A DNA stretch of 64,000 nt from Sesamum alatum. Its lineage: Eukaryota; Streptophyta; Magnoliopsida; Lamiales; Pedaliaceae. The DNA lies in contig JACGWO010000001.1 in assembly GCA_034509735.1 (NCBI GenBank), positions 16,198,854 to 16,262,853 on the forward strand, read 5' to 3'. A program made the position numbers and the translations under genes. This document shows, piece by piece, positions 36,143-49,150 of this stretch. Position 1 is the first letter of the stretch, and every line of letters starts with the position of its first letter. The notes under the pieces were generated by a model, which saw only the letters and a program-made list of their open reading frames with translations, ran no database searches and was not told the origin of the DNA.

Positions 36143-39100
36143 CTACTCATCCTTCTTCTCATCGATTGGGCTACCGATACCTGCTTCTTCTACTTTTACT
36201 GTCTCGTCAACCCTTCGAACATTATCATCAACACCAAGCACATCATCCATCATATCGTCCTCGGCGACATTTATGTCTTCCACATCATCCTCATCATCTT
36301 CATTGTTATCCTGGCCAGGAATTTTTCTAGTCTTGGGCCCATGCTCGAGCTGATGGGTTTCGAGTTCTTTGTCCATTGTCTCCTGCAAGTTTGCCATATC
36401 GTTATTTGCTCTCCTACCTTTTCTTCCATTTTGCCACCTTTCCAGCTCCTTGTCGACGTTCGCAACATACTGCTCTGCAATCTGCTTCTGATATTGCGAT
36501 AGTTCCTCTCTCCTAGCAGCCTTCCATTCTTGAAGCATCTGAGGCAAGATTTAGTGTAAATGGATAGCCAAAAGAACATTACACAAATGCGACATGAACA
36601 CGTTCACGGATAAGCCAGTGTTGCTCAGATGAAGACAAGGTAACAGCAGTCCTAGCGGATAAGAAATATTGTTTTAACAAGTAACAGCTGCTATGTGACG
36701 AGAAACTCACCTCTTCTTTCTGCTGCTCAGTCAAAGTTGCTTGATCCAGAGGTTTGGAGAACATGTAATAAATTGGAGGCTCTGCCTTGGTCCTGGAAGA
36801 TGCACAAGCAAAAGGAACAAACAAAAAATATCATAAACATATTAAATAAAAATGCACAAGATCAACCAAAACTCGAAGCAGGAAACTATGGGTCATTAAG
36901 CTGCTTCAATGTTCTGCACATGAACGGTCACTTATCTTGATGTCAATAAAATTGTGAATATGGACACTTTTGGACCAAAATTAGAAATAACCTGCACCAC
37001 AATGACAGCGATATAGTCAAAGTTCAATTATACTCAACAAATCCACAGATTAGATTCGAATCCAAAACAAAGTACCTTATGAAATTTCCAAGTTTTTTGT
37101 GGTGCTCAGTCCACCGAAGAAACAGCAGTTCCAACTTCTTTTCCTCTGCCTTTGCAGCAATACGTGCTCGGAGAGTCTGAAATTGGCACAGGCAACAGCA
37201 AGAAACAAAAGATTTCAAAACTCGATCTTATTCTGCATAATGCAGAGTGAATAACAGAAAACTTCAGCACAGATATAGAATGAATCAATCAACTGCAACA
37301 ACAAACCAAATCCCTCTTCCGCTTTTCTGCAATCTGTTCACGCTCTTGTTGCCTCAGCTTTTCACTTTCTTCACGTGCCCGTTGCTCAGCCTACACAAAC
37401 ATATGAGAATCCCTAGTTAAATATGCAAATAAGAAATCCTTATAATTCAAGAGTCTCTAAGCTATGCGTCCCAGTAACATGCAAGTAGTTGCATCTAATA
37501 TCTGTGGTGACAGTCCTTGATGTAATGAAATCTAAATCTACTTCATAATGAGCCAAAAAATAAAGGCTGAAATTGTAGAAGGGTCGGATGTGGCACCAGC
37601 AATTGATTAAAATCCTTGGAGAATGGTGCTTCAAGGTAAGGATTTAGTTGTAAAGTTTTTACCAAATTGTACTTTTATTGTTTAAAATGTTATCCACATA
37701 ATAGGAGTAAGAAAAACCACCTAGAGATTTGAATTGGATAACGCCAGGAAAAGTAGGTAGCAAATTAATTGCACTGAAGCAGGGCTAAATGCCATAAGCG
37801 GAGTACATGAAATTCTTTACTCCAAGTGGAGAAGACGGTTTAGAAATAAATACATAATGTTGTTGTTTACAGGCACAGGTAGAAAATTAAGGTTGGCATA
37901 ATTGCCAATATCAACAACTGTTGGCAAGCATGCTAATGAGGTGATGATGGTTTGCGGATGAAAGGTCCGAGGGTGGCAGACAAAGCCGGGGGGACGGAAA
38001 TATCATAGGTTTGTATGTTTCAAAATATCTTAAATTGACAGTCTTACCCTTTGTTAAAAGGATGCTTCAAAGACTAAAAGTTCAATAAAAAAAAGGGGGT
38101 ACTAAGCTAATAAGACATGTAATAGATTAGCATTCCCATATACCCTTAAAACAAATTCATGCAATATCCAATTGTAAGTTCATCAAGTTTAACCATTGTT
38201 AAAACTGGTGCTTGTCCCCAAGATCAATAATGACTAAACATCAAGACAGTTATGGTAATTCATTGAATCTAAGCTACTTGCTACATTTTGCTATTTTTTG
38301 CAAGAAGTTGCAGATGAACAACAGGAAATAACAAAAAAATGTGAATGCTCACCCTTTTCAATGAATCAGATCTCCTCATGTATGCTTCCGTACCTGACAG
38401 TTGCATGTCTTCCTTCCGGAATCTCTGCATGTGCAGAAAAGAATAAAAATGAAATTAGGACAATATTGCCCCTAAAGTCCAGTCCTAACCAAGCCAATAC
38501 TACAAGTTATGCAAGTCACCATAAAATTAATCTAATTTCTCTTCCCTAAGAATATATCATCGTACACTGATAAAGAAGAAGTTTGCATAAAAAGGAACAA
38601 ATATCAATCCTTGATCCACTCATGCACCTTAGAGTGTTTCTGCGAATTTACAAATTCAACAGTGAGAAAAACCCAAATAATTTTCTGAAGTTGAAAAAGT
38701 CATTTACCAGCCATAAGTTAAAATGAGCCAAATTAGACCATAAATTAAGATATCCGCCCTCAGACTATATCTTGTCCAGGTTGAAGTCACAACACCAACA
38801 GGAAATCAATATCAACCAACATATGCATGACTATTCTCAACCCGAGCTATCCAGATACCAGTGCAATCATATAGTGGGTCCTCCATCAAAGACTCCAGAG
38901 GGCCCCTCAACAATCCTCAGTATTAGCGCAAAAACTAGAAATCTACTGACACTATCACAACCTTATTACATAAATAGCATCACATCAAGTAGCCAAAAGC
39001 GAGATGCAACTCTTCTCTTTTCATAACCGACAGCCAGTATAACACAGACAATAGCACACAAAGAAGCCAACAGGAATTATTTACGAGCTTCTTTAAATTA

Positions 39101-40327
39101 TTTGGCTGCTCTATCTAAAAACACAAACTATTCATACAAAGTTAGGGCTACTGTACTCAAAGAAGGGCGCATATTATAAGCAAGTTGAATAAAGTATGTG
39201 GTTGAATAAAGTATGTGGCGTCTTCAAAAAAACATAAAATGAGAAGGCCATAAAAAGTCCGAAGTGAATACCTCCAAAGTCCCAAGAAGCTGACCTAACA
39301 TCCTCTTATTCCTGCTGACCAAACTAGGGTCCTCATTCTTCGGCAATACTCTTGGTATGTGTTCCACTGGAGGGATTTCAAAATCCTAATTAATCAAGCA
39401 AAAACCAGAGCAAACAACAATTCATTCAGCTTAGCAGGAAACTTGACATAACACTCTTCCAACAACTTCAAGCAAAAAGCCAATCTCTTTTACCGTCTTA
39501 GATGATCTCTGATTACCATCCCTCCTGGACCAATTGGATGGATTTTTCTCACCCTGGCCTGCATTTTCATTTCCACTCTCCCCTATTTCACTGGCTACAT
39601 CATTCTTTTGCACATCTGTCCCAGCTTCAGAACCTTCCTCCGCTATTTCCCCTTCTTCAACCTTCAAAATGGAAAACATAATTTTACTTAAACACACAGG
39701 GGCTTTAATGCTATTGCTCTCGTGAGATATGAATGAAGGAAAAATCTGTTCGAATTTCAACTGTTTATTCCTAATTCCTACTCTCACGCCTCAATTCCTT
39801 GATACAAAACACCAAAACAGACTATGAATTCAACTTTAGAGGTCCTCCACACCTTCACAACAGCTGAAGAGAGTCTCCTCTTTGCCGGTGGCTGGTCCTC
39901 CGCATCGTTCCTCTCGGCCTAAACATTTAGTAAAAGAGATTAAAGAAACAGAGAAAGCAAAACATCGAGTTTATGCAACTGCATAGGTGCAAGACAGAGA
40001 GAGAGATAAGAATTTACAGGTCGAACAAAGCCACGCTGGCGGCCTCCATTGGCGGCAAAATTGCGAGGTCCGGCGGTGGATAATCCACCCCGTCGAATTC
40101 CCCTGGGATCGCGAAGCCGCTCCGTAATCTGCCGCACAGGAAAAAAATTTACAAAAAACAAAAAAAAAAAAAACAAAAAATGTTTGCACTATTGAGCGAA
40201 AACTGAACAAGCAGAAATTCAATATAGATAAGTAAAAATATGTAACCTCGCGCTGTTGGCGGTAGAGTTCATCGATCTCCTTGCGGAGTTCTTCCTCCGT
40301 CTTTTCAGCCACCGCTGTGCTGCCCAT
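36143..40327 (-). CDS. Pinin-like protein (Pinin/SDK/MemA domain), 424 aa
   Basis: Ten coding exons: 40247-40327, 40018-40128, 39853-39918, 39494-39661, 39272-39385, 38353-38424, 37307-37390, 37076-37176, 36711-36792 and 36143-36538. All are GT..AG and in frame, giving 424 residues. The N-terminus is a short coiled coil (EELRKEIDELYRQQREITER). The Pinin/SDK/MemA domain starts at about residue 165 with NKRMLGQLLGTLERFRKED. It continues through a charged helical region to FLRWTEHHKKLGNFIRTKAE and PIYYMFSKPLDQATLTEQQK. The C-terminus is very acidic (DDEDDVEDINVAEDDMMDD). Pinin is a nuclear exon-junction and splicing-associated protein; the role here is inferred from that family. The leader directly before the ATG is a CT-rich tract (GA repeat on the plus strand at 40328-40350). 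The gene looks intact. Confidence 0.9.
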
Positions 40328-41219
40328 TGAGAGAGAGAGAGAGAGAGAGAGCTGTGCGTACGCTGCAAAACCCTTAGACTGAGAGAGTTGCAACCCTGGG
40401 TTCAAAATCGTACAATTTCCACAGCTATTTCTTTTTTACTTTTATATTCTTTTTATAGATTATAGATAAAAAGCTATTTTTATATGTATTCTTTCTCTTC
40501 TCTGAGGAGAAGATGACAAGTGGAAGTGGTGTACGCTTCAATATTGATCAAAATCCCAACTTTTTACATCAATTTAGCAGTAAATTATCATTAAAAAAAG
40601 GAAAAACAAAACAGGACTCAAATGATATTTAATATGCCTATTTATTTATTTATTTGAAATAATTTAGCATGACTGTTAATAACAACAATAGTCGAATCGC
40701 TCCCCGAAAAATGACAAGTGCGATAAGCCAATATGACATAGAATAAACCTGGCTTTCGAGATCTCATTGAAATTCCTACTACAGTTCATACTGCATTTTC
40801 TTTAAATAAAAACGTGATGGATATGTGTAAAATGGAATATAAAATGTAATAAAAGTTACAACAAAAAATTCAATATGTTTTTGTGGATTATTTGTCGTTT
40901 TAAATGTTATTACAATTTAACATATCCAAGATTATGGTTTGTTTTTTGTGGTTGTATTTCGCCTACACCTTACCCACTCAGTTGTGAATAAAATTTTGAG
41001 CTGCCTTTTGTTATTTTTTTTTGTTGACATTAGAAAATTTAAATTTACTTATCACTTTTATATTGCCTGCAATTAAATTAAATTTTTACAGCACTTATAT
41101 TGAGGATTGCTCTTAATTACTTAAATTAATTACTAAATAAACAATTTTCCCTACTTTGCACGTGTATCGAGCTCTCTTCAATAACGTGCCAATAAATATT
41201 AATCAAGTAGGAAAAGCAT
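40328..41219. other. Pinin-like promoter region and AT-rich spacer
   Basis: A (GA)n tract at about 40328-40350 lies in the leader of the pinin-like gene. The rest is AT-rich without a supported gene. Confidence 0.45.
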
Positions 41220-41433
41220 TCAATTTACCTTACTTTTTTTTTATGAATTAGCGATGAGATTTTATAAAAACCAATCAAACCATACCAACGTACAAAGTCT
41301 TGACATCACTGCAAAAAAATAGAAAACCAGAACAGCAGCATCTAACAACAATGAAAGTAACAAGCAGTAACAATCTCAAAAAGCAACCTACTAAGACTAT
41401 AACACGACCATCACAAACAGAGCCTCAGCGTTA

Positions 41434-44400
41434 TCATCTCGCAAGGGCCCTCGCCTGTGTCTGCATATCCTGATACGACTGGAGCATCTGTACAGCTTTA
41501 CCCCATGCCATCAAATTGTCTTGCCTTCTTCCTTCCATCACTCGTTCACATCTCAGCCACCATATGGTCCAACACAACAAGAAGAAACGTGATTTCTGCT
41601 TCTCGTTGGTCTCTTTCAATACTTGAACCACCCAGTCCGTCTCATCATTCTCCCATAGGGAAACAATCCCCCATGGAACTAGTGAAATCGCCCATAATTG
41701 CCTCGCCGCAGCACACTTCAGAAAGACATGTCTGCTACTCTCAACCTCAGCTCCACAGACCCCACAAACAGTGTCTATTCCCTTTTTCCGTCGACCTAAA
41801 TTCTCAAGCATCAGCAAGACTCCGTTACACAACCGCCACATAAAAGACCCAAATTCTAAGCGGCACCCTACTTCTCCACAAAACAGGCCATAAAGAGGTT
41901 CCATTATGCCCCAGTCTGAGCTCCTTACCAGAAGAAGACAGCAGCCAACATCTCTCATTTCCACCGCTACTTTGTATGCCCATATGACTGTAAATTTTCC
42001 TGTTTTGTGGAACTTCCACCGCCAACCCCCTTCATGTTCACCTAACCGAACACAGCCCTCAACAAGTAGTTCCTTGACTGAAAGGATACTGTGCCAGGTC
42101 CATGACGGACGGCTGCCCAATGATGCCTCCCAAAAGCTGCAATATTGAAAGTATTTAGCTTTTAATACACGACACAACAACAAATTAATTAGGTCGGGTC
42201 AAGAGCCTCCACCCCTGCTTTGACAATAACGCCCTATTAAAATCCTTCAAGTTCCAAAACCCCAAACCCCCTTTAGCCAACGGATGTCACAACTTAGCCT
42301 ACCCTACCCAATGAACCCTCCTCTCCCCCTAACAATGCCACCAAAAATTAGCAGCCATCGATTCCAACTCCTGCAATAGTTTGGACGGAAGTAAAAAACA
42401 AGACATTGGCATAAGTTGGAATAGATTGTAAAACAGATTTGATCAAAACCCCTTTCCCCACCTGTAACAACAACTTTGAATTCCAACCCCCCGTCCTATT
42501 CCAAACCCTGCCCTTCAAGTATTTAAACACTGACCCCCGCCCCCTACCACCTACCGTCGGCAAACCTAAATATCTATCATGTTGATCCGCAAGTCTCACT
42601 CCCAACACCCCAGCCAACCTCCTTTTGTCTCCCTCCCTCACACCCCCACTAACCACCATACTAGATTGTTGAAAATTGATCAGCTGCCTCGACGCTGCCG
42701 CATACAAATCCATAATCCTCTTCACCTCCCTCATCTCACTCTCCTTAGCCCCACAAAACAGCAAGGTATCATCTGCAAAAAGCAAATGAGACACGGAAGG
42801 GGCTTGGGGGGCAACAGAGATCCCCCTAGCTGACCCCCCCCCCCCCCCCCGTTCCGATGTATGAATTAAAGAAGAGAGAGCCTCCGTGCACAAAATGAAC
42901 AAGTAGGGTGAAAGAGGGTCCCCCTGTCGAATACCTGTACTAGGACGGATAAAACCAAACTGATCACCATTCAAAGTAAGAGAATATGATATGTAGTAAC
43001 CAGCAACATAATAAGATTGACAAAACTATGGTTAAACCCCAACTTAAGCAAAACACCCCTCAGAAAAGGCCACTGAGCCACTCTATCCTGTCATAAGCCT
43101 TACTCATGTCTAATTTTAAAGCCACACATGCTTCCTTATACCGGGAACAGGTTTTAAAATGATGATTCAACTCAAACGCAAGTAATACGTTATCTGTAAT
43201 TAACCTACTCGGAATAAACGCGGACTGGGTGTGGGACACAATGGAATCTAGCATATCCCCAATACGATTAGCAACACATTTAGAAGCAATTTTAACAATA
43301 ACATTGCAAAGACTAATCAGCCGCAACTGAGACACAGTCTCAGGCGATTCACATTTAGGAATAAGAACAACATGAGTAAAATTAAATTTGTGCAACAACA
43401 CCTGCTCATTAAGAATACGAAGAACAGCAGTAGAAACATCATTGCCAACGACAGTCCAGAACTTCTGGAAGAATAAAGGGGGTAAGCCATCAAGGCCAGG
43501 GGATTTGAAGGGATACATACCGAAAACAACACGCCTAACATCAGCAGCAGTAAATGGTTCCGCAAGCGCAATATTCATCTCCGGGGTGACTTTGGGTTGT
43601 ACGATCTCCAAGACCTCATTCATTGACTGATCTAATGGCCTAGATAAACAGAAGACGTCCTGAAAATATCTCAACAAGATCCCCCAAATCTCCTCCTCAC
43701 TCTCCCTCCAAACACCTAGCTCATCCCTCAATCCCCCAATATTGTTATACCGACTCCTCGAAGAAGCTTGGGCATGAAAAAATCTCGTGTTACCAGCCCC
43801 GTCTCGCAGCCAGTGCATCTTACTATGTTGCTGCCACTTCAGCATCTCCCGAATCTGGATGTCCTCCAGCTGTTTCCGAATCAGTTGCATCTGTTTATGC
43901 TCACCCGAACCAATAACCCCACCTTCCAGCTCCGCATATCTTTTTTCAAGCTCCTTAATATCTCTGTTAGATTTCAAAAAGATTCTCTGTTCCACTACAG
44001 CAACCGTAAACAACACTCCTGAATCTTACGAAAAACTTTTAGCCCTGGATCCCCGTCTATCTGAGTCGCCCAAGCATCTGCCACAACCGCCCCACACTCC
44101 GCTGACTGAATCCATTTTGCTTCAGACCGGAATTGCCTCTTCCTCTTTATTTTACCTGCACCTCATCCCGGGTCCCATTGAATTAGCAGCGCCGCATGAT
44201 CAGAATATGGATTCTGCGAATGAGTGACAGAAGTGTTCGAAAATTTTGAGCACCAACTCGAATTGCCACAAGCCCGATCAAGCCGAGCCCACACTGTATC
44301 TGGCTCATGTCTACGATTACACCAAGTGTATTTTGAACCCTGATAACCTAAGTCATACAAATCTGAGTGGTTTAAAGCCTTTCTGTAATTAGTCAGTTGC

Positions 44401-44923
44401 CATTGGGGCCTCAGCACACACCAGTTTTTTCATGTTGGGATACAATCTCATTATAATCCCCGGCACGAAGTCAAGGAGCATCCATTTGCATACTCAGCAA
44501 AATCAGTCTGTCCCACAAAGCCTTCCGATTACCGAGTTCCGGTTCTTCATAAATCCTCGTAAAATGCCAATTAGCACAATGAGGGTCCGATAAAACATCC
44601 ACATCAATATGATTACTCGAAAACGATCGCAATTGCACTACTACGTCCTTCATCCATAGCAAAGCCAGCCCTCCCGATCTCCTGACTAAAGAAACACAAA
44701 TGCCAAACATAGCCAACCTATCCCGAATTCTTTCCATCCGTCTCTGCCCACACTTCGTCTCAGCCAAAAACACCAACAGAGGTTGAACGTCTCGGATATA
44801 TTCTCCGAGCTTCCAAACTGTCAAGTACCTCCCAACCCTCGACAGTTCCAAGCAATGACACTCACGACGACTAGTGGGGCTGCACTGCAGCCTCCGCCAA
44901 CCTCTCAGCAGGCTCAATCTCAT
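41434..44923 (-). pseudogene. LINE ORF2 remnant: endonuclease, reverse transcriptase, zf-RVT
   Basis: Endonuclease pieces are at 44471-44923 (LLVFLAETKCGQRRMERIRD) and 44163-44417 (GYQGSKYTWCNRR, YSDHAALL). Reverse transcriptase is at 43060-44016 (PFKSPGLDGLPPLFFQKFW, LKLDMSKAYDRIEW) and 42348-42974 (GIRQGDPLSPYLF, LLFADDTLLF). The FADD motif is intact. The zf-RVT part is at 41434-42183 (TVCGVCGAEVESSRHVFLKC). At least three frame breaks separate the blocks. No RNase H domain follows zf-RVT within the element. Confidence 0.88.
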
Positions 44924-45383
44924 CGATCAGGCATCTTTTCAAGGGTCTGTCTCCTGTCAACAACCCTCGTTTTCTTTTCCCACTACCTATCCTCAGCACT
45001 CGCCCCCTCTCCCGCCCACCTCGCCCCCTCATACCCGCGTCGCTGCAAAGACCACAGGCACAACCACAAGTGACTCATCCACCCCCTCCGACAATCCAAC
45101 ATGAAAGAAACCACCCCCCACTCGAAAGATGGATTGAATGGAGTTCACAAGACATACCTAGACCAACGAAACCCCTAGCCGCAATCACCATCTGTCCCGA
45201 GTCAACTCCCATTTCTTCGGTCAACGGTGTCGCCATGACTTCAGTCATTCTGTCCTAAGCCCGCGCATTAACCTCCCTCCCTAGCGACTGAACTGACTCA
45301 ACCGTGTTAGAATGAGAGTGCATCGACTCAATGGGATCAGAAGGCGAGTCAATATGTTTTCTGCCCAAACCACTTCCAGAAGC

Positions 45384-46700
45384 CTATACTGTCCCCACTT
45401 GATCAAATATTAACGGCTTCTTGGACTGGGCTGCTTCATTTACAACTCCATCATTGGCTAAAGAACTTCGACCTGTGGTAGTACTCAGAATCTGGTCATT
45501 TGCCTGCTGAACAAAAGCCTTCTGGGCTCGAGACTTATTATTACCATGATGGGCCGAGGATTTAAGAAACCCTTGATGGTCTGGCTGATTTCGGCCCAGC
45601 ACATCCGCAATCGTAGCAGGCCCAGGTCCCACTTCTGACTTTGTCACCCCCAAGCCCGGCCCAACGTTCGAACCCACTCCCATCTCCCTCAACCCCCGAC
45701 CGCGCCCCCACTACCCATTCCCCTCCCCCATGAACTTTCTGTTACACCTTTCCCCACCGAATCTTGATCACGCCACCCCGCCGGCCGCTCTAGATCCCCT
45801 CTCCCCTCCATAGCACCACCCACCCAATTACCCTGTACCTCTCCCGCCCCCCTGCTGCCGCAGTCAAAGATAGCAACCCCCCTACGCCAGCCAGACTCCC
45901 CCCTTCCGCCTGAAAAATTCCCACCATCACCACCACCCCCTACTTCCCCCCACCCTCCTGGCCTGTAAACAAGCCGGGGTGTCAGTCCCATCGCCCTTGA
46001 CTCTCTCAGCCACGGCCCGTAACCGGTTTCCACGTCTCCACCCTCCACGGCAAACCCTCCACTCTTCAACTGCAATCCCGCATAATATGACCCAGCAACC
46101 CACAGTCATAGTAGAAGTTAGGCAAGCGATCGTACGTGAACTTAACAAGGATTTCATCCCCACCCGCCGAACGCATCTTTAAACACCGTTTTAGTGGTAG
46201 GCGAACATCCAACGACACCCGAATACATACTTCGAACCCCATGCAAACGGAGCTTGTTCATGATCAGATTCGATAAATCTCCCTAGCCGATTCCCCATTG
46301 CCTCAGTGATACTCCTATTCATCATCCGGATCGGTAACCTGTGAATAAACACATAAAAAGTGCACCAATTCAACTCAACATCCCTGGGGTTCTCTGACAC
46401 GTTAACCCAATTCAGAATTATCAGATTCTTGTCAAACGTCTACGAACATCCATTCATGGCCCAATCACGATCGACACTATGATTAAAAACAAGCAAAAAA
46501 CGATCATCCTCCAGTAGTTGAACCTCCATCCCTCTAATAGGCTTAAACAAATTGGTCAACATCAGTCAAAGGACGTCCAAATGAAAGGGCCGCAGGTTGA
46601 ATAGCCTCTCCACCAGAAGAAACCCTATATTCTCTGGACCCCCTACCCAATCAGCATCTGGAATCACCAAACCCCCTCCTCATCCTCAGTTAGAACCAAG
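45384..46700 (-). pseudogene. LINE ORF1-type remnant: DUF4283 and zinc knuckle
   Basis: The DUF4283 domain reads through about 46190-46690 (LFKPIRGMEVQLLEDDRF, then LNWCTFYVFIHRLPIRMMNR) with two in-frame stops. The CCHC knuckle at about 46080-46124 reads NFYYDCGLLGHIMRDC; the first Cys of the motif is Tyr. A Gly/Arg-rich and low-complexity tail follows down to about 45384. Confidence 0.75.
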
Positions 46701-47185
46701 ATTTTATTTAATCTGTCCGTAACCAGAACCCTTACATCCGCCAACAACTAAAGTCTTGCCCACCGGTCAGCACAAAGTTACCCTGGGATGCCCCCGCCCT
46801 AGCGGCTCCAGATCCTGCTCCTGAGTAAGCTACTGCAGGAGAGAGAAAAAAAAACCAACAACATAAACCACACCTAGTAAGAACAAAAAGGAAAAGAAGA
46901 ACAAATCAACTTGACAAAACAACCAAAAGAAAGGAAAAACACAATTCCCGGTCACACGAAGCCCAAATACCACGCCTAAGCAAGACTCATGACAGTTACA
47001 GAGGCCAATTCTCATGGCAATCTACCCAACAAACAACTCACACAAACCCTCAGAACCAAAGCACACCCCCCATGCGAGATACACAGTCTTCTCATACGAG
47101 ATACGTTATTTTTACTCTTGATCCCAATTTCACACTTCATCTCAATTTACCTTACCTATACATCCAATTAAGTTGAACAGAGATA

Positions 47186-47656
47186 GAAATAGGCTGAATT
47201 ACAATAACTTCTCTAATGAGATTTGGCATAATTATGGATACTCTCTTGTTATTTGAAAAAATATAAATACCTCCCTGAGATTTGTAAATTTTAATTAAGG
47301 GCCTAAAATAGTCTATTTTGCCCTTAATTTTTTTTTTTATAAAAAATTATAGAAAAACCAGTCAAGGCAATTATTGTTCATTTGTGTAAAAAAGTAAGAA
47401 GCCTCTCTCCCTGTGCATTTTGTCTGAAAAATTTAGAAATTTTTTAAAAATAATTCAATTTGCATAAGGGCATTTTGATCAGTTCACCCACAAAAATGGA
47501 TGAAAATGAGTTATTTGTTAGACGGTAACAAACCTCATAGGTCCCGGGGACTCATTCTGATTGAAACAAGAGTATTTGTAAATTTTTAAACAATGATTGA
47601 GTATCCGTAGTTATATCAAACTTCAAAAGAGGTCATTGAAATTCACCCCTATAAAT
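47186..47656. mobile_element. Palindromic element of the 11061-type family (about 470 bp)
   Basis: The left arm starts GGCTGAATTACAATAAC and the reverse complement of the right arm starts GGGGTGAATTTCAATGAC. Both continue with GGATACTC and, further in, GTTTGTTACCGTCTAACAAA. No target duplication was resolved. It lies between the LINE and the RNase H remnant. Confidence 0.5.
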
Positions 47657-47836
47657 ATTATTTGGGTTAAATGGCAAAAACAATTGGATAATTGGATTAA
47701 ACTAAATGTTGATGGCTCGACTATTAACAATCCTAGATGGTCAATATGTCCGGGGTATTCAGGGATCATGCAGGTCGTTTTGTCCAAACTTTTTCTATAT
47801 CGATGGGTATAAATACTAACTCAATGGTTAATCATA

Positions 47837-47893
<57 letters not shown>

Positions 47894-48280
47894 AACTCAA
47901 TGGTTGAGCTTTGTGCTATTAAACAAGGTCTACTCTGAGCGAAAAAACTAAAGTTTACATATCTTATAATTGAGACTGACTCAGCTTTGACGTTTCAACT
48001 TTTTTGTCGAGGAGCAGCTCCACCCAAGCACCTCCTACAAACTCTATTGGATGACAAGAAGAAATGGACTTAAATTGTTAAAGTTTTGTTCAATATTTGT
48101 CGAAGGGAAGCTAATCGGGCGGCAAACGTCTTGACTAAACAGGTTGCAGCACAATGTTTTGAAATTTTTGTTTATCACTTCAGCTCTCTGTTTTTTGATG
48201 AAATTTTGTATGAGGATATGTTCTTTACATATCCCAAAACTATGAAAAACTCTTGTACGCTTTCTTTGCTGCAGCTGTAA
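47657..48280 (+). pseudogene. RNase H (RVT_3-type) remnant
   Basis: Frames in this stretch give WIKLNVDGSTINNP, AKKLKFTYLIIETDSAL and FNICRREANRAANVLTKQ. This is the D..E..D..N layout of the plant retroelement-derived RNase H domain. It contains stops and is interrupted by a (TAA)n insert. The strand is opposite to the LINE next door, so it is not simply that element's missing end. Confidence 0.7.
47830..47887 (+). repeat. (TAA)n insert flanked by an 18 bp duplication
   Basis: AATACTAACTCAATGGTT occurs at 47812-47829 and 47888-47905. Between them are AATCATAA and about 16 TAA units. The duplicated bases encode NTNSMV of the RNase H frame, so the domain was intact at this point before the event. 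Confidence 0.75.
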
Positions 48281-49150
48281 ATAAACAACATATGCTTTTT
48301 TTTTAAAAAAAAATATAGATAGATAATATTGTTTTTTATAATTATTAATTAGAATATATATTATAATATAATCAATTAATTCAGAAAAAAAACAGGAGGT
48401 CCACTAATCCGGCAGCGTGGGACTTTGGCAACCTATTTCATTCACACATCTACGGCTAGGATTGAGACTCTACTTCGCTTGTAGCCCAACGGCCATAGCC
48501 CTTTATACAAAACTAGTATACGTGTCAGATCCAAACTTGTATGCTCAATTAATTTATTATTTTAAAAAAATATTTTTATTTGAAAATTATATTAATTAGA
48601 TAAATATATAATATAAGATAAATATATAAAAAGTATGAGAAATCATTGGGAAAAAATGAGAGAACAAAAAGCGTCGTGGAAATTAAAAATAGAGAGAAAA
48701 ATAAAAATTAATAAAATAATTATTAAAAAATAAAAATTGATAGACCACAAAAAAGGTGAGATACCAAAAATAGTGCTATTACTTAATAGTAAGGTACAAA
48801 TAGTAATTAAAGACCTTAACTTAAATTTGTATTATATTTTATTTAATTAATTAAATAGTCAAAATTAATTAAAGTAAGCTAACCTTAAACATGATGAATT
48901 TTTAAAATTAGTGATTGAAAAATTAACCAATTATACAGTGGAAATATATATAAACTTTATGATATTTTAGTCTATACACGTGTTGTCAACAAATGGAAGT
49001 TACTGCAAGTCCCTCCTACTTAATTAACAACAGTGACAAGCAGATAGATATATATAATAAAATAGAAACATTAAAAGCATTTACATAAATATTATGTATT
49101 TGCATATTTGAATGGCCTCTTTATATTTTATTTTGCTACATACTTTTTTT
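48281..49150. other. AT-rich spacer with a dispersed repeat
   Basis: About 48523-48800 resembles 34920-35250. No gene is supported. Confidence 0.4.

Larger units (their letters stand above)
41234..47141 (-). mobile_element. L1-type LINE retrotransposon (5.9 kb), 14 bp TSD
   Basis: TCAATTTACCTTAC occurs at 41220-41233 and 47142-47155. On the minus strand the element ends in a short A-tail (nine T's at 41234-41242 on the plus strand), placed next to the target duplication as target-primed reverse transcription predicts. Coding remnants run right to left: DUF4283 plus zinc knuckle, an AP-type endonuclease, reverse transcriptase, and a zf-RVT domain. It appears full length at the 5' end but is disabled by stops and frameshifts. 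A run of about 17 C's lies at about 42834-42850. Confidence 0.88.

Noticed and set aside
45070..46182. Several Pro/Thr-rich plus-strand open frames
   Set aside because: Antisense to the GC-rich low-complexity part of the LINE.
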